From Corynebacterium vitaeruminis (GTDB lineage Bacteria > Actinomycetota > Actinomycetes > Mycobacteriales > Mycobacteriaceae): DNA of 64,000 bases. Under the pieces are notes generated by a model, which saw nothing but the letters and a program-made list of their open reading frames with translations, did no database searches and was not told the origin of the DNA. The stretch covers positions 38,630 through 102,629 of the forward strand of contig NZ_JVVM01000002.1 in NCBI RefSeq assembly GCF_001054325.1. The letters run 5' to 3'. The position numbers were made by a program, and so were the translations under genes. Positions 1-11,221 of the stretch are shown here, one piece after another. Numbering within the stretch: the stretch's first letter is position 1; every line of letters begins with the position of its first letter.

Positions 1-436
1 CTCCGAAGAGAGCCCGGAGGCGTCGCAGAACCTCCATCTGGATGGACTGGAACATGAGCCCCATATCTGCGGTGACGTGGACGACACGGTTGTCGTTGTC
101 ATCGCCGAAAATGAATGCACGTGCCATCTGGCGCAAGCGCAGACCCGAGGTGGTCTGATCCATGACCGCATACCCGTTCATGCCAGCACCAAGCGGCTCG
201 CCTGTCATGTCGGCCATTCCCCGTCCGACATTCAAATTCGTGGTCGAATTCCCCGTCGCAGCAGAACTCCCATTTGCAGGAGCAGCGTTTGCCTTCGGTG
301 CACCACTTACGGCAGGCATCATACCCGCAGCTGAGACGGCAGTTGCACCGACGAGAAAGCCTCGCCTGCCCACTTGGTACGGGGCGCGTACGGTTGGTTC
401 TGCCGAATTCGACGATGCCATCTGGGGATCGAGCAT
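1..436 (-). CDS. Neutral/alkaline ceramidase, N-terminal part (runs off the left edge)
   Basis: The first 145 residues are visible; the 3' part lies outside the window. Residues about 27-50 look like a twin-arginine signal (GRRGFLVG, then a hydrophobic stretch and a small-residue region ending APKANAA), so the enzyme is probably exported by Tat. After it comes the conserved neutral-ceramidase start, with GRGMADMTGE and then GMNGYAVMDQTTSGL and RQMARAFIF. Neutral ceramidases hydrolyse ceramide to sphingosine and fatty acid using an active-site zinc; those residues are beyond the edge. The start is the ATG at 436. The gene is divergent from the DUF1846 gene, with about 217 bp between them. Family assignment rests on the N-terminal motif only. 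Confidence 0.8.
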   Translation of the reverse strand, partial: MLDPQMASSNSAEPTVRAPYQVGRRGFLVGATAVSAAGMMPAVSGAPKANAAPANGSSAATGNSTTNLNVGRGMADMTGEPLGAGMNGYAVMDQTTSGLRLRQMARAFIFGDDNDNRVVHVTADMGLMFQSIQMEVLRRLRALFG

Positions 437-653
437 GTCACATCCTCTTCATATTTCTTTTTGGATAGCAATGATTAGGACTTTAATCAGACAATCCCCT
501 GCGCGTGGCCTAATAAGCCGAACTTTCCAAAGATTTTTCTCCGACAGTAGTAACCGATACGACATTCACAATGCAGTATCACTACCATGGACACAGTAGA
601 ATTTCGCAGTCCCTAGCGCGCTCCCCCACAGACACAACTTCAGAAAGGGCACC
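437..653. other. Divergent intergenic region, ceramidase / DUF1846
   Basis: Both flanking genes are read away from this AT-richer stretch, so it should hold both promoters. I see no clear operator or RNA structure in it. Confidence 0.4.
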
Positions 654-2156
654 ATGGCTCAGGCTGTCGGTTTTAACCGCGAGAAGTACATCGAAATGCA
701 ATCCGCTCACATTAAGAAGCGGCGCGCAGACATCGCAGGTGAAGGCGGCAAGCTCTATCTCGAAATGGGCGGCAAGCTCTTTGACGATATGCATGCCTCG
801 CGTGTGCTTCCCGGCTTCACGCCTGACAATAAAATCGCTATGCTCGACCGGCTCAAAGACGATTTGGAAATCATGGTGTGCATCAATGCCAAGGATTTGG
901 AACGCCACAAGGTTCGCGCTGACCTCGACATCACCTATGAAGACGATGTGCTGCGCCTCGTCGATGTCTTCCGTGAGCGCGGGTTTGTAGTCGGCAGCGT
1001 CGTCGTCACGCAGCTTTCCGACGACAACACCCTGGCAAACAACTTCCTTGAACGCCTGCAGCGACTCGGGTTGAACGTAGTCCGCCATCGCAATATCGAG
1101 GGCTACCCGACGAACACGGAAAAGATTGTCAGCGAGGCCGGCTTTGGAATCAATGAATGGGTGCAAACCACCCGCGACTTGGTGGTCGTCACAGCGCCGG
1201 GCCCAGGCTCCGGAAAGCTGGCGACCTGCCTGTCGCAGATTTACCATGACCACAAACACGGGATTCGCTCTGGTTACGCGAAGTTCGAGACCTTCCCCAT
1301 CTGGAATCTGGCACTCGAACACCCGGTAAACCTCGCCTATGAGGCGGCAACAGCAGATCTCGATGACATCAACCTCATCGATCCATTTCATTTGGCCGCC
1401 TACGACACCAATGTCACCAGCTATAACCGCGATGTCGAGGTCTTCCCGCTGCTGCGCACGCTGCTGGAGAAACTCGCAGGCGAGTCACCGTACAAGTCGC
1501 CGACCGACATGGGCGTCAATATGGCCGGTTACTGCATCGATGATGACGAAGTGTGCCGCGAGGCATCTAACCAGGAAATCGTTCGCCGTTACTACAAGGC
1601 GCTTGTCGACGAGCACAAGAACAGCGCAGACGACGAAGTTTCACAGCGCATTGCCATGATTATGAGCAAGGCCAACGTGTCGACAGCCGCCCGCCGCGTT
1701 GTGGCACCTGCGCTTGAAGTTGAGAAAGCCACTGGCGCGCCGGGCAGCGCAATCGAATTGCATGACGGCACAATCATCACTGGCAAGACCTCTGCGCTGC
1801 TTGGCTGCTCGGCAGCGATGCTACTTAACGCTCTCAAGAAGCTGGCCAACATCGACCCAGACTTGCACCTGCTCTCCCCTGCTGCCATCGAGCCAATTCA
1901 GACGCTCAAAACGCACCATCTGGGCAGCCGCAACCCGCGCTTGCATACCGACGAGGTTCTCATCGCCCTTTCCGTGTCTGCGGCAACCAGCGACGATGCC
2001 CGCGCCGCCCTCGCGGAGCTGAAGAACCTGCGTAACTGCGATGTCCACACCACCACTATTCTCGGCAGCGTGGACGAAACAATCTTCCGCAACCTCGGTG
2101 TCTTAGTGACTTCGGAGCCTAAGTACCAGAAGAAGGCTCTCTACCAGAAGCACTGA
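654..2156 (+). CDS. DUF1846 (UPF0371) family protein
   Basis: The 500-residue protein is full length for the DUF1846/UPF0371 family, which is conserved in corynebacteria and in many Gram-positives; a C. diphtheriae member has a solved structure. Recognisable stretches are [15 protein letters not shown] at the start, [17 protein letters not shown] near residue 185 (a glycine-rich nucleotide-binding-like loop) and [18 protein letters not shown] near 245. No signal peptide or membrane segment is seen, so it is cytoplasmic. A biochemical role is not established in my knowledge. It stands alone, 61 bp before trhO, preceded by AGAAAGG as ribosome-binding site. Confidence 0.9.
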   Translation: MAQAVGFNREKYIEMQSAHIKKRRADIAGEGGKLYLEMGGKLFDDMHASRVLPGFTPDNKIAMLDRLKDDLEIMVCINAKDLERHKVRADLDITYEDDVLRLVDVFRERGFVVGSVVVTQLSDDNTLANNFLERLQRLGLNVVRHRNIEGYPTNTEKIVSEAGFGINEWVQTTRDLVVVTAPGPGSGKLATCLSQIYHDHKHGIRSGYAKFETFPIWNLALEHPVNLAYEAATADLDDINLIDPFHLAAYDTNVTSYNRDVEVFPLLRTLLEKLAGESPYKSPTDMGVNMAGYCIDDDEVCREASNQEIVRRYYKALVDEHKNSADDEVSQRIAMIMSKANVSTAARRVVAPALEVEKATGAPGSAIELHDGTIITGKTSALLGCSAAMLLNALKKLANIDPDLHLLSPAAIEPIQTLKTHHLGSRNPRLHTDEVLIALSVSAATSDDARAALAELKNLRNCDVHTTTILGSVDETIFRNLGVLVTSEPKYQKKALYQKH

Positions 2157-2217
2157 GCCAGACCAGCAGCTCACGGCCAAAATAGGATAACTGCGTGCGC
2201 CGACTAGAATAGTCCCC

Positions 2218-3150
2218 GTGAGCATCAGCAAGATTCTTCTGTACTACCAGTTCGCCCCACTGTCCGATCCGCGTGCCATCATGCTGTGGCAGCGCGATCT
2301 CTGCGAATCGTTAGGACTCAAAGGCCGCATTCTGGTGTCCGAGCACGGCATCAACGGCACCGTCGGCGGTGATCTCGATGCATGCAAGAGGTACATCAAG
2401 AAAACCAAGCAATACCCCGCTTTTCACTCCATGCAGTTTAAGTGGAGCGAAGGCGGTGCTGATGACTTTCCAAAGCTCTCCGTCAAGGTTCGCGACGAAA
2501 TCGTCGCCTTTGGTGCTCCGGGCGAGCTCAAAGTCAATACCGATGGTGTCATTGGCGGCGGCACACATTTGAAGCCAGAAGAGGTCAATAAACTCGTCGA
2601 AGAGCGCGGCGACGATGTCATCTTCTTCGACGGCCGCAACGCCATGGAAGCCGAAATTGGCAAGTTCAAAAACGCCGTCGTCCCGGATGTAAAGACCACG
2701 CACGACTTTATCGACGAGCTGGAATCCGGCAAATACGACTGGATGAAGGACAAGCCCGTCATTTCCTACTGCACCGGCGGTATTCGCTGCGAAATTCTCT
2801 CCGCATTGATGAAGAACCGCGGTTTCGAAGAGGTCTACCAAATCGACGGCGGTATCGTCCGCTACGGCGAAAAGTTTGGCAATAAGGGTCTGTGGGAAGG
2901 CTCACTCTATGTCTTCGACAAGCGCATGCACATGGAGTTCGGCGATGGCATCGAAGACGAGGACTACGTGCAACTCGGCCATTGCGTCCACTGCGGCAAG
3001 CCCACAAACACCTTCCAGAACTGCATCAACGAAGACACGTGCCGCCGTCAGGTGCTTATCTGCGACGACTGTTGGGAGCACACCGAGACTCAGCACTGTG
3101 GCCGCGAGGACTGCAAGGAAGTTGCAGAAGAGATCGCCGCAGCGAAGTAG
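2218..3150 (+). CDS. trhO: tRNA uridine-34 hydroxylase TrhO (rhodanese-like)
   Basis: This 310-residue protein matches the TrhO/YceA family, which uses oxygen to hydroxylate uridine-34 of certain tRNAs to 5-hydroxyuridine. The N-terminal acylphosphatase-like part has the typical [11 protein letters not shown] near residue 41. A rhodanese domain follows, with the active-site cysteine C185 in YCTGGIRCE. The C-terminus carries a cysteine-rich segment (CVHCGKP, then paired cysteines and HC) that may bind zinc. The start is GTG at 2218. It lies between the DUF1846 gene and hrpA in the same direction but with 60-90 bp gaps, so it may have its own promoter. Confidence 0.92.
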   Translation: MSISKILLYYQFAPLSDPRAIMLWQRDLCESLGLKGRILVSEHGINGTVGGDLDACKRYIKKTKQYPAFHSMQFKWSEGGADDFPKLSVKVRDEIVAFGAPGELKVNTDGVIGGGTHLKPEEVNKLVEERGDDVIFFDGRNAMEAEIGKFKNAVVPDVKTTHDFIDELESGKYDWMKDKPVISYCTGGIRCEILSALMKNRGFEEVYQIDGGIVRYGEKFGNKGLWEGSLYVFDKRMHMEFGDGIEDEDYVQLGHCVHCGKPTNTFQNCINEDTCRRQVLICDDCWEHTETQHCGREDCKEVAEEIAAAK

Positions 3151-3243
3151 GCTGCCCCTCACTGCCCCGATCTAGCTCGAGCACCGCGCAATCGACGTAG
3201 ATGTGGGTTGTCTACACAGACACAGCTAATCTAGTAGGCAACC

Positions 3244-6200
3244 ATGACTACTCCTAGCCGTTCTGAGAAACCAGCTCCACGTCACCAGTCCGGAAACCGC
3301 AATTCTGGAAACCGAACTTCCGCCAGACCGCAGCGCTCTGGCAAGCCCGTTAAAGACGCGCGTAAGAAGGAGCTCTACCAGCTCGCTGATCAACTACCGA
3401 TCCGAGAGGCTCAGTCCTTCCGTCGTCGGCTGAAGCGAGCATCCGCGCCGAAGGCGCTGTCTGCCATCTCCGCAGACCTCGACTTTGCGCTGGAGCGGTT
3501 GGAAGAGCGTCGTAAAGCGATTCCTCGCATCACCTACCCGGCGCAGTTGCCGGTGTCCGCCCGCCGCGACGATATTGCAGAGGCGATTGAGAACAATCAG
3601 GTCGTCATTATTGCTGGTGAGACTGGCTCTGGTAAAACTACCCAAATCCCGAAGATATGCCTAGAACTGGGACGCGGTGTGCGCGGCAAGATTGGCCATA
3701 CGCAGCCCCGTCGTATTGCGGCGCGTTCGGTGGCGGAGCGAATTGCTCATGAGCTGGGCGAAAAGATTGGTCAGCACGTCGGCTATGCGGTGCGTTTCGA
3801 TGACCGTGTCGGCAAGGATACCTGCATCAAACTGATGACCGACGGTATCCTGCTGGCCGAAATTGGCCGCGACCGCCTATTGCGTGAGTACGACACGATT
3901 ATCATCGACGAGGCGCACGAACGCAGCCTCAACATCGACTTCCTGCTGGGATATTTGAAGCATATTCTGCCGCAGCGCCCAGATCTGAAGGTCATCATCA
4001 CCTCGGCGACGATTGATCCGGAACGATTCGCCTGTCATTTCGCGCCTGACGACGAGCACCCTGCGCCCATCATCGAGGTGTCAGGACGCACCTACCCGGT
4101 GGAAATTCGCTATCGCCCACTGGTGCAGACCGTCGTTGCGAAAAATGGTCAGGAAAAGGAAGTCGCCATCGAGCAAATCGATGGTGTTATTGCTGCGTGT
4201 GAAGAGCTCATGCGGCTTGGTGACGGCGATATCCTGGTGTTCTTTTCGGGTGAGCGAGAGATTCGGGAAGCTGCCGAAGCCATCGAGGGTAAACACTGGA
4301 AGGGTGTAGACGCCGTCCCGCTGTTCGGTCGGCTATCTAATGCAGAGCAGCATCGAATCTTCACCCCGCACTCCGGGCGCCGCATTGTGCTGGCGACCAA
4401 TATCGCCGAGACGTCGCTGACGGTGCCGGGTATCGAGTACGTCGTCGATACTGGCACCGCGCGCATTTCGCGCTACTCCACCCGCACGAAGGTGCAGCGC
4501 TTGCCAGTCGAGGACATCAGTCAGGCGTCCGCTAATCAGCGCTCGGGCCGCTGTGGTCGCGTGGCTGATGGTGTGGCGATTCGTCTCTACAGCGAAGAGG
4601 ATTTTCTCTCTCGCCCGGAGTTTACGGATCCGGAGATTCTGCGCACCAATCTCGCATCGGTTGTGCTGCAAATGATTTCGCTGCGGCTTGGCGCGATTGA
4701 GGACTTCCCCTTTGTCCAGCCACCAGAGCACAAGGCAGTGCGCGATGGCATCAACCTGCTTACCGAGCTTCAGGCTATTACCACGGCGTCGGGTTCTGGA
4801 AGAGGACGTACATCTGGTTCTGGCTCCAGCTCTGGTGCTCCCGAGCTGACCGATATTGGCCGACAGATTGCCCGGATTCCAGTCGACCCGCGGCTTGCCC
4901 GCATGCTGGTTGAGGGCTACGAAAACACCACGCTTGGTGCTGTGACCGTCATCGTCGCTGCTTTGTCGCTGCAGGATGTCCGCGAACGTCCACTTGAGTT
5001 CCAGGCTCAGGCAGATCAGCTGCATGCCCGATTTAAAGACACCACCAGCGACTTCAACTCCCTTCTGAAACTCTGGGAGTACCTGGAGGAAAAGCGCCGT
5101 GAGCTCAGCGGCAACCAGTTCCGCAAGCTGTGCAAGCGCGAATACCTCCACTATCTCCGTGTTCGTGAGTGGCAGGACTTGGTGCGTCAGCTGCATCAGG
5201 CAACGGCTGAGCTGGGCTGGAGTCTTTCGGCCCGCAGCTCAACCAGCGGTGTCGACAATCTCGACGAAGTTGCAAAGTCGCTGCTACCAGGCCTTTTGTC
5301 CATGATTGGTACTCGCGAGGGTGAGGGCAAGGAATTCACCGGCACTCGCAACACTAGATTCCTCATTCACCCCTCGTCCGCGTTGGCAAAGAAACCACCT
5401 CGCTGGGTGATGGCTGCGGAAATCGTCGAGACCTCGCGCACTTTTGCGCGCAATGTCGGCACTATTCAGCCTCAGTGGGTAGAGAAGGTAGCTCCTCACC
5501 TGCTGAAACACCAGTACTCGGAACCCCACTGGTCGGCTAAGCGCGGTGCGGCGATGGCTTACCAGAAGTCCACGCTCTATGGCGTTCCCGTAGTCGTTGA
5601 CCGCTTGGTGCCTTATCACCGCGTCGATGCGGACGCCGCGCGCTCTATCTTCATCCGCTCCGCACTTGTCGACGGCGAGTGGAACACTCATCACGAGTTC
5701 TTCAAGAACAATCAGGACAAACTGGCCGAAGCCGAGAAGATCGAGGAAAAGCAGCGTTCGCGCGGCATTGTCGTCGATGACGACGTGCTCTACGCGTTCT
5801 ACGACTCCAAGCTGCCCGCCTCTATTACAACGGCCGCCAATTTTGACCGCTGGTGGAAGAAGACTAAACCGAAGCAACCGAATCTCCTCGATTTCGATCC
5901 GAATAAGCTGCTCAACCCCGAAGCCGGAGACATCGATGACAACGCTTTCCCCGAGATGTGGCAACAGGGCTCAGTCGACTTCTCGCTGTCCTATAAGTTC
6001 GAGCCGGGCGCCCCTGATGACGGCGTTACGCTCCGTGTCCCCGTTCCCCTCCTGGCAGGTCTGCGTGAAGACGGCTTCGACTGGCAAGTGCCAGGTCTTC
6101 GCGCTGAGCTGGCAGAAGCCTACATTCGCACTCTGCCGAAGGCTTTGCGCAAGTCCGTTGTTCCCGCGCCAGACTTCGCCCGCCGCGCGCTAGAGACAAT

Positions 6201-7299
6201 GACCCCGTACTCCGGGCGCTTCGTCGATGTCTTTGCTGATGCTTTACGACGAATTGGAGGCTCCGGCATCAATGGTGGAGACTTTGACCCGTCGAAGCTG
6301 CCAGCACACCTGCGCTTTAACTACGCAGTTGTGGACCGACACGGGAATATTGTCGATCAGAGCCGGGATCTCGCGGCGCTTCGCGCCAAGCATGCTGCGA
6401 CTGTCTCGACTGCTGTTTCGAAGCGTGCAAAATCTGCAGCTCACGAAGCTGTGAAGAAGTGGACTTCAGACAATTTGGGCGCTGTCGCTGAGACCGTCAA
6501 GAGCACCGTCGATGGGCAATCCGTCACAATGTATCCGACGCTGGTGACCACTAAGGATGGCGTGGCCGTCGAGGTCAAACCAACTAAGGCTCAGGCCGAG
6601 GCGGCGTTGGCGACCACAAATTTGACGATGTTATTGCGGGAGTGCCCGGTAAACGGTGCACAAATGACTAAAGGTCTTCCTCTGCAGCAACGCGTTGGCG
6701 TGGATGCATGGCCACATGGTGGCGCCGATGGGCTTGTCGAGGACTGCCGCGTCGCCGTAATCCGCGACCGTATGATGGCTGCTGGTGGCCCGGTACGTGA
6801 TCCGAAGGAATTCGACAAGCTACTTGAACAGGTTCGTTCTGGTGTCGCCTCAGAAGTGCGCCAATTGGTCGTCGGCATTGCTCAGGCAATGCCACGCTAT
6901 GTCTCGGTGACTAATCAGCTGAACAAGTGGGAAGGCGACGCTATTGACGATATGCGTCGTCAGCTGGAGTTCATGTTCCCCAAGGGGGCCGTGGCCAAGC
7001 ACGGCTGGCAACACCTGCGTAATTTGCCACGTTACCTACAAGCGATGGAGATCCGCCTTGAGGAAATGAACCGCGATCCGGACCGTGATGCGGATCGTGA
7101 AGATGAGGTGACTGAGGCTCGGGAATACTTGGCAGCAAAACTTGAGCAACTGCCTAAAGCACGTGCTCATTCTGCCGAGGTGCGGGATATTCAGTGGCTT
7201 ATCGAAGAACTACGCGTCAGTCTTTTTGCTCAGCGTTTGGGAACCTCACAGAGTGTATCCCTAACCCGAGTAAAAAAGCGTGTGGATAAATTGCGCTAG
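3244..7299 (+). CDS. hrpA: ATP-dependent RNA helicase HrpA (DEAH box, DUF3418)
   Basis: At 1351 residues this is the normal length for bacterial HrpA. The Walker A motif GETGSGKTT is at residues 125-133 and the DEAH box at 222-225, followed by SAT near 258 and QRSGRCGR of motif VI near 431. After the helicase core come the HA2/winged-helix regions and a long C-terminal DUF3418 domain. A low-complexity Gly/Ser insert lies near residues 519-534. HrpA acts on mRNA and is implicated in rescuing stalled or collided ribosomes. Residues 1-45 are a basic, probably disordered tail. The stop codon overlaps the convergent nrdR stop by 4 bp. Confidence 0.95.
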   Translation: MTTPSRSEKPAPRHQSGNRNSGNRTSARPQRSGKPVKDARKKELYQLADQLPIREAQSFRRRLKRASAPKALSAISADLDFALERLEERRKAIPRITYPAQLPVSARRDDIAEAIENNQVVIIAGETGSGKTTQIPKICLELGRGVRGKIGHTQPRRIAARSVAERIAHELGEKIGQHVGYAVRFDDRVGKDTCIKLMTDGILLAEIGRDRLLREYDTIIIDEAHERSLNIDFLLGYLKHILPQRPDLKVIITSATIDPERFACHFAPDDEHPAPIIEVSGRTYPVEIRYRPLVQTVVAKNGQEKEVAIEQIDGVIAACEELMRLGDGDILVFFSGEREIREAAEAIEGKHWKGVDAVPLFGRLSNAEQHRIFTPHSGRRIVLATNIAETSLTVPGIEYVVDTGTARISRYSTRTKVQRLPVEDISQASANQRSGRCGRVADGVAIRLYSEEDFLSRPEFTDPEILRTNLASVVLQMISLRLGAIEDFPFVQPPEHKAVRDGINLLTELQAITTASGSGRGRTSGSGSSSGAPELTDIGRQIARIPVDPRLARMLVEGYENTTLGAVTVIVAALSLQDVRERPLEFQAQADQLHARFKDTTSDFNSLLKLWEYLEEKRRELSGNQFRKLCKREYLHYLRVREWQDLVRQLHQATAELGWSLSARSSTSGVDNLDEVAKSLLPGLLSMIGTREGEGKEFTGTRNTRFLIHPSSALAKKPPRWVMAAEIVETSRTFARNVGTIQPQWVEKVAPHLLKHQYSEPHWSAKRGAAMAYQKSTLYGVPVVVDRLVPYHRVDADAARSIFIRSALVDGEWNTHHEFFKNNQDKLAEAEKIEEKQRSRGIVVDDDVLYAFYDSKLPASITTAANFDRWWKKTKPKQPNLLDFDPNKLLNPEAGDIDDNAFPEMWQQGSVDFSLSYKFEPGAPDDGVTLRVPVPLLAGLREDGFDWQVPGLRAELAEAYIRTLPKALRKSVVPAPDFARRALETMTPYSGRFVDVFADALRRIGGSGINGGDFDPSKLPAHLRFNYAVVDRHGNIVDQSRDLAALRAKHAATVSTAVSKRAKSAAHEAVKKWTSDNLGAVAETVKSTVDGQSVTMYPTLVTTKDGVAVEVKPTKAQAEAALATTNLTMLLRECPVNGAQMTKGLPLQQRVGVDAWPHGGADGLVEDCRVAVIRDRMMAAGGPVRDPKEFDKLLEQVRSGVASEVRQLVVGIAQAMPRYVSVTNQLNKWEGDAIDDMRRQLEFMFPKGAVAKHGWQHLRNLPRYLQAMEIRLEEMNRDPDRDADREDEVTEAREYLAAKLEQLPKARAHSAEVRDIQWLIEELRVSLFAQRLGTSQSVSLTRVKKRVDKLR

Positions 7300-7778
7300 T
7301 TCTTTTCTGTCTCATTGCCGCTGACTTCTGGCTCTTTGCCCTTGCGCATGCTTGAGATTTCCTCGGCAAAGTCATCCGCAGAGGAAAAGGACTTGTACAC
7401 CGAAGCGAAACGAAGATAGCCGACCTCGTCCAATTCTTTCAGAGGTTCAAGGATGGCAAGGCCGATATCGTTTGAGTCCACTCGGGGCGTGCCTTTTTCG
7501 CGAAGGCTCTCCTCCACTTTTTGTGCGAGTTTCTTGAGCTGAGACTCTGATACTTCACGCCCCTGGCACGCGCGGCGAACGCCCTGAATAACTTTTTCGC
7601 GGTTGAATTCCTCCGGAATTCCATCCCGCTTAACGACCATCAACTGCGAGCGTTCAATCGTGGAAAAACGTTTACCGCAATTCAGGCATTCCCTGCGCCG
7701 GCGGATTCCCATACCGTTATCTATTAACCGTGAGTCCAAGACTCGTGTCTGATCATGATGACAAAACTGGCAATGCAC
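7296..7778 (-). CDS. nrdR: Transcriptional repressor NrdR
   Basis: The 160-residue protein has the N-terminal zinc ribbon of NrdR (C3, C6, C31, C34) followed by an ATP-cone domain from about residue 49. NrdR senses adenine nucleotides and represses ribonucleotide reductase genes through NrdR boxes. The start is GTG at 7778. The C-terminal tail beyond the ATP-cone is short and acidic. It is next to divS and lexA, as in C. glutamicum, and converges on hrpA with a 4 bp overlap at the stop codons. Confidence 0.95.
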   Translation of the reverse strand: MHCQFCHHDQTRVLDSRLIDNGMGIRRRRECLNCGKRFSTIERSQLMVVKRDGIPEEFNREKVIQGVRRACQGREVSESQLKKLAQKVEESLREKGTPRVDSNDIGLAILEPLKELDEVGYLRFASVYKSFSSADDFAEEISSMRKGKEPEVSGNETEKN

Positions 7779-7822
7779 GCTTCTCAGTCTACGTCTAGCC
7801 TCAAAGCTGCAAGTTGGAACGA

Positions 7823-8281
7823 TTATTGCGCGGAGTAGGAAGCGTACGTAGGCGTGAAGTTGTTTTCGACAGCCTCACTCTGTCCCTGTTCGAAGACCAC
7901 GCTGCCAAAAATTCCAAAGAAAGCCCCGATGCCCAGTGCCCATACCGCCATCAACCGAGTCAGGTTAGCGCCTGCAGATACATCACGGCGAATGGGCTGC
8001 TGCGCCTTGCTGATGGACAGGGACGGCTGACCGTAGTCAACCGAGGCATGACTGGGCCGCGACCTATCTAACCGCACACGCGCCAACGAAGTCACACTGT
8101 GGTTGCGCTCTGCAATACGTGCGCGCTGACCGGGCCGAACAGTGTGCTGTGTGCGAGACGCACTACGTTCACCCCACACCAACGGAGTTTTGTGTGTCGA
8201 CCGAGTCGAGAGCTCGGATCCCTGAGAAAAGTCAGTATTAGATGCGCTGTTACCACTCAGTGCGGCTGCAACAGTAGACAT
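7823..8281 (-). CDS. divS: Probable SOS cell-division inhibitor DivS
   Basis: The 152-residue protein has a long polar N-terminal half and one transmembrane segment at about residues 108-130 ([17 protein letters not shown]), with a short tail. Its place, between nrdR and lexA and divergent from lexA, is that of C. glutamicum DivS, an SOS-induced protein that blocks division by altering FtsZ-ring function. I identify it by position, size and topology. The start at 8281 has GGAG at a good distance; a longer in-frame start at 8407 lacks one and would sit beside the LexA box. The region just before the helix is basic. Confidence 0.75.
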   Translation of the reverse strand: MSTVAAALSGNSASNTDFSQGSELSTRSTHKTPLVWGERSASRTQHTVRPGQRARIAERNHSVTSLARVRLDRSRPSHASVDYGQPSLSISKAQQPIRRDVSAGANLTRLMAVWALGIGAFFGIFGSVVFEQGQSEAVENNFTPTYASYSAQ

Positions 8282-8417
8282 TATGTTTTCTCCTTTTTCC
8301 AACGTTGACTCTCGCACCGTCTCCGGCCAAGAGAGCATATGTGTTGTACGACCGTTTCCCGACGCTGTGGAGACTATGCCCGAGGGCGGATGCGGAAAAT
8401 CCGTCATAATGATTCCA

Positions 8418-8433
8418 TCAAACGACTGTTCGA
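8418..8433. promoter_or_regulatory. LexA (SOS) box between divS and lexA
   Basis: The 16-mer TCAAACGACTGTTCGA matches the actinobacterial SOS consensus TCGAAC-N4-GTTCGA at 11 of 12 fixed positions. It lies about 140 bp upstream of divS and 210 bp upstream of lexA, so LexA could control both. Several other partial TTCGAA/GTTCGA half-sites lie between it and lexA. Confidence 0.65.
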
Positions 8434-8643
8434 CTAACTTGCCATGTCTGATTTATAGCACCATGTTCGAATGATGTCTACCGCTATGCGGAATTACTTT
8501 CGAATTTACATGTCACCACTACCCCGAACTCATATAACGTGAAATCCTTTCACAAGATTGCATGACGCACAGCGTTCGATACTCGACGATTCGAACAGTT
8601 TTGGGTTATGATTCATTCGAAAGAGTTTGAGAAGGGATGTTCC

Positions 8644-9345
8644 ATGGCTCAAAAGAAGAAAGCGAATGCTAAAACGCTCACCGATCGGCAGCGTCGCATT
8701 CTTGACGTCATTTCGGATGCCGTAGTCCTTCGCGGTTACCCACCAAGCATTCGAGAAATTGGAGATGCCGTGGGCTTGAATTCCACCTCGTCCGTGGCAT
8801 ACCAGCTGAAGGAACTGGAGAAGAAGGGTTTTCTCCGCCGGGACCCACACAAGCCGCGTGCAGTAAACGTAAGGGATTCTAAGTCCTCCGCTGGGACTTT
8901 TACCCCGGTAAAACCGGGACCCAAGGCTACTGGCGGCACCCAAACTCCCGAGATACCGGAGGACATGCCTGAGCCAATCTTCGTTCCTGTCGTTGGACAG
9001 ATTGCGGCGGGCAACCCCATTTTGGCGGAGCAGCATATTGAAAGTCACATGGCACTTCCAATGGAGATTACGGGCTCTGGCCAGCTGTACCTACTCAAGG
9101 TCGTGGGTGATTCCATGGTTGACGCGGGCATTCTCGACGGAGACTGGGTGGTAGTCCGTTCCCAAGAAGTGGTCGAGCAGGGTGACTTCGTTGCTGCGCT
9201 TTTTGAGGATGAAGCAACAGTCAAGGAATGGCACGAGGACGCTGCTGGCAAGTGGCTCATGCCCCATAACCGTGCCTTTGATCCACTGCCCGCGGAACAT
9301 GCCAGGATTCTTGGCAAGGTCGTCAGCGTCCTACGCAGCCTCTAA
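8644..9345 (+). CDS. lexA: SOS repressor LexA
   Basis: From the ATG at 8644 the protein has 233 residues, usual for actinobacterial LexA. A winged helix-turn-helix covers residues 1-75 ([22 protein letters not shown]). The autocleavage site is A122-G123 and the catalytic dyad is S157 (VGDSMVDAG) and K194 (ATVKEW). RecA filaments stimulate self-cleavage and so switch on the SOS genes. An ATG at 8608 is in frame, but AAGGG precedes 8644 at the right spacing and the protein start MAQKKK is typical. A proline/glycine-rich linker of about 35 residues joins the two domains. Confidence 0.95.
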   Translation: MAQKKKANAKTLTDRQRRILDVISDAVVLRGYPPSIREIGDAVGLNSTSSVAYQLKELEKKGFLRRDPHKPRAVNVRDSKSSAGTFTPVKPGPKATGGTQTPEIPEDMPEPIFVPVVGQIAAGNPILAEQHIESHMALPMEITGSGQLYLLKVVGDSMVDAGILDGDWVVVRSQEVVEQGDFVAALFEDEATVKEWHEDAAGKWLMPHNRAFDPLPAEHARILGKVVSVLRSL

Positions 9346-9438
9346 TTTCCCACATTTTCATTGCCCGAAACAGACACAAACGGGCATACTTGAAACAGGT
9401 AGTAAAGCTGATATTTTTCAACAGCTAAGGAGCGGGGA

Positions 9439-10218
9439 ATGTACGCAGAGGAACGCCGCCGAAAGATTGCGTCTCTAACAGCAGTCGAAGGGCGCGTGAC
9501 GGTCGCTGATCTTGCGGAAGCTTTCGATGTCACGGCAGAAACAATTCGCCGTGATTTGGCTCAGTTGGATGCCGAAGGCGCAGTTCACCGCGTACACGGT
9601 GGTGCCGTAGCTACTCGTTCTTTTCAGACTGTTGAATTTTCAGTGGCCGCGCGAAAGAACGCACAAAAGGACGCGAAACTATCTATTGCGCGTCATGCTG
9701 CTGATTTCCTCCCTGACTCCGGTGGCGGCATTTTTCTCGATGCCGGAACAACCACTGAGGCTCTTGCAGAGCTGATGGTTCACTCCCCTGATAACCGCCG
9801 TTGGTCGGTGGTCACAAACTCTCTTCCCAACGCCATCACGCTGGCTGGCTCGAACCGCATTGAGCTTCAACTCCTCGGTGGCCAAGTTCGCGTCATTACC
9901 CAGGCGGTCGCTGGCGACACAGCACTCCGCACTCTCGCAGTTATGCGCGCTGACGTCGCCTTTATCGGTTCTAACGCCCTAACAATTGACCACGGACTTT
10001 CTACCGCAGATCCCCAGGAAGCAGCGGTAAAGCGCGCAATGATTACGAACGCGCGCAAGGTCATCGTCATGGCGGACTCGACGAAACTCGGACGTGACTT
10101 CCTTGTCAGCTTTGCAGCATTGGAAGATATCGATGTCGTGATTACAGATTCCTCCGCACCGGAACAGTTCGTTAACGACCTGAGAGAGCACGGTGTTGAG
10201 GTCGTGGTGGCCTCATGA
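9439..10218 (+). CDS. sugR: DeoR-family repressor of sugar PTS genes (SugR-like)
   Basis: The 259-residue protein has the DeoR helix-turn-helix (VADLAEAFDVTAETIRRDL) and a C-terminal sugar-phosphate sensing domain with DAGTTTEALAEL near residue 103 and a ligand-loop TNSLPNA near 128. The start MYAEERRRKIASLTAVEGRV and the place right after lexA are those of C. glutamicum SugR, the global PTS repressor relieved by sugar phosphates. C. glutamicum has a second DeoR gene, fruR, nearby; here only one exists, so it may cover both roles. AAGGAG precedes the start. It overlaps fruK by 4 bp (ATGA), so the two are co-translated. Confidence 0.82.
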   Translation: MYAEERRRKIASLTAVEGRVTVADLAEAFDVTAETIRRDLAQLDAEGAVHRVHGGAVATRSFQTVEFSVAARKNAQKDAKLSIARHAADFLPDSGGGIFLDAGTTTEALAELMVHSPDNRRWSVVTNSLPNAITLAGSNRIELQLLGGQVRVITQAVAGDTALRTLAVMRADVAFIGSNALTIDHGLSTADPQEAAVKRAMITNARKVIVMADSTKLGRDFLVSFAALEDIDVVITDSSAPEQFVNDLREHGVEVVVAS

Positions 10219-11186
10219 TCTTGACGCTGACTGTAAATCCGTCGATCGATCGACTTGCTCGACTTGATACACAGCTCGAGCGTGGTGGTGTGTTCCGTCT
10301 ACCAATGTCGGAGGACATGGCCGGTGGCAAGGGCATTAATGTGTCAAAAGCGCTTCACTACGCGGGCGTGGAAACCCTTGCGCTCTATCCGGCTTCAGAC
10401 TCCGGTAAGTTTACTCGTCTCCTGGAAGTCTCTGGCATCCCCCATGAAGCCATCAACACGACCAATGAAGCTCGAGTTAATCTCACACTCGCAGAGCCAG
10501 ATGGGACGACGACAAAGCTCAATTCCCCCGGTATGACATTGACGAAGGCGCATCGTCGGCGCGTGCTGGAGAAACTCATCCATCATGCCAAGCGCGCAAC
10601 GTGGGTAGTCTTCGCTGGATCACTGCCCCCTGGGGTCCCCAGGGATTTTTACGTTCAATGCACCGAAGCCGTGTATTCGGTAAATCCGAATATTCGTGTC
10701 GCTATGGACACCAGCGACGGTCCACTGACTGAGGTCGTTCGCGCTTTTCCGAAAGTACAGCCTTTTTTAATGAAGCCAAATGCCTACGAACTCGGCCAAA
10801 TCATTGATGAAGACGGCGAGAAGCTTGAGGCCGCTGCTGCGGAAGGTAACTATCTCCCCGTCGCTCAGGCTGCTCGTGCACTTAACGAACTTGGGGTTTC
10901 CGAAGTCCTCGCCACTCTCGGCGAAGCCGGGGCTGTGCTTTCAGTGAAGTCGGGTGGTTGTTTCGCTGCCACCTCACCGTCGATTGTCGCTCAGTCAACG
11001 GTTGGCGCTGGAGACTGCGCTTTGGCCGGTTACGTTATGTCCCGCGAGCGCGGTAATAGCTATCAAGATGCACTAATCAACGCCGTGGCCTACGGCGCGG
11101 CGGCAACCAGTCTTCCTGGCACTACTATCCCCTATCCAGAGCAGGTTCACCCTGAGGCCGGCCAGTCATGGCAGCTCGACGCTTAG
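10215..11186 (+). CDS. fruK: 1-phosphofructokinase FruK (PfkB family)
   Basis: The 323-residue protein carries both PfkB signatures: GGKGINVSKAL near residue 37 and the C-terminal STVGAGDCALAGY, with the catalytic GAGD at 264-267. NPSIDRLA at the N-terminus and the PTS neighbours point to fructose 1-phosphate rather than tagatose 6-phosphate. It makes fructose 1,6-bisphosphate from the product of the adjacent EII-Fru. It starts inside the sugR stop codon and is followed 35 bp later by ptsF. Confidence 0.93.
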   Translation: MILTLTVNPSIDRLARLDTQLERGGVFRLPMSEDMAGGKGINVSKALHYAGVETLALYPASDSGKFTRLLEVSGIPHEAINTTNEARVNLTLAEPDGTTTKLNSPGMTLTKAHRRRVLEKLIHHAKRATWVVFAGSLPPGVPRDFYVQCTEAVYSVNPNIRVAMDTSDGPLTEVVRAFPKVQPFLMKPNAYELGQIIDEDGEKLEAAAAEGNYLPVAQAARALNELGVSEVLATLGEAGAVLSVKSGGCFAATSPSIVAQSTVGAGDCALAGYVMSRERGNSYQDALINAVAYGAAATSLPGTTIPYPEQVHPEAGQSWQLDA

Positions 11187-11221
11187 CTTTTCGACACCTA
11201 GATAAGGAACGTTAGAGAACC

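Noticed and set aside
582..1391. 269-codon minus-strand frame opposite the DUF1846 gene
   Set aside because: Mirror of a full-length conserved protein; no domain of its own.
8458..8600. Further LexA boxes nearer to lexA
   Set aside because: Several TTCGAA/GTTCGA half-sites are present but none has a matching second half at the right spacing.
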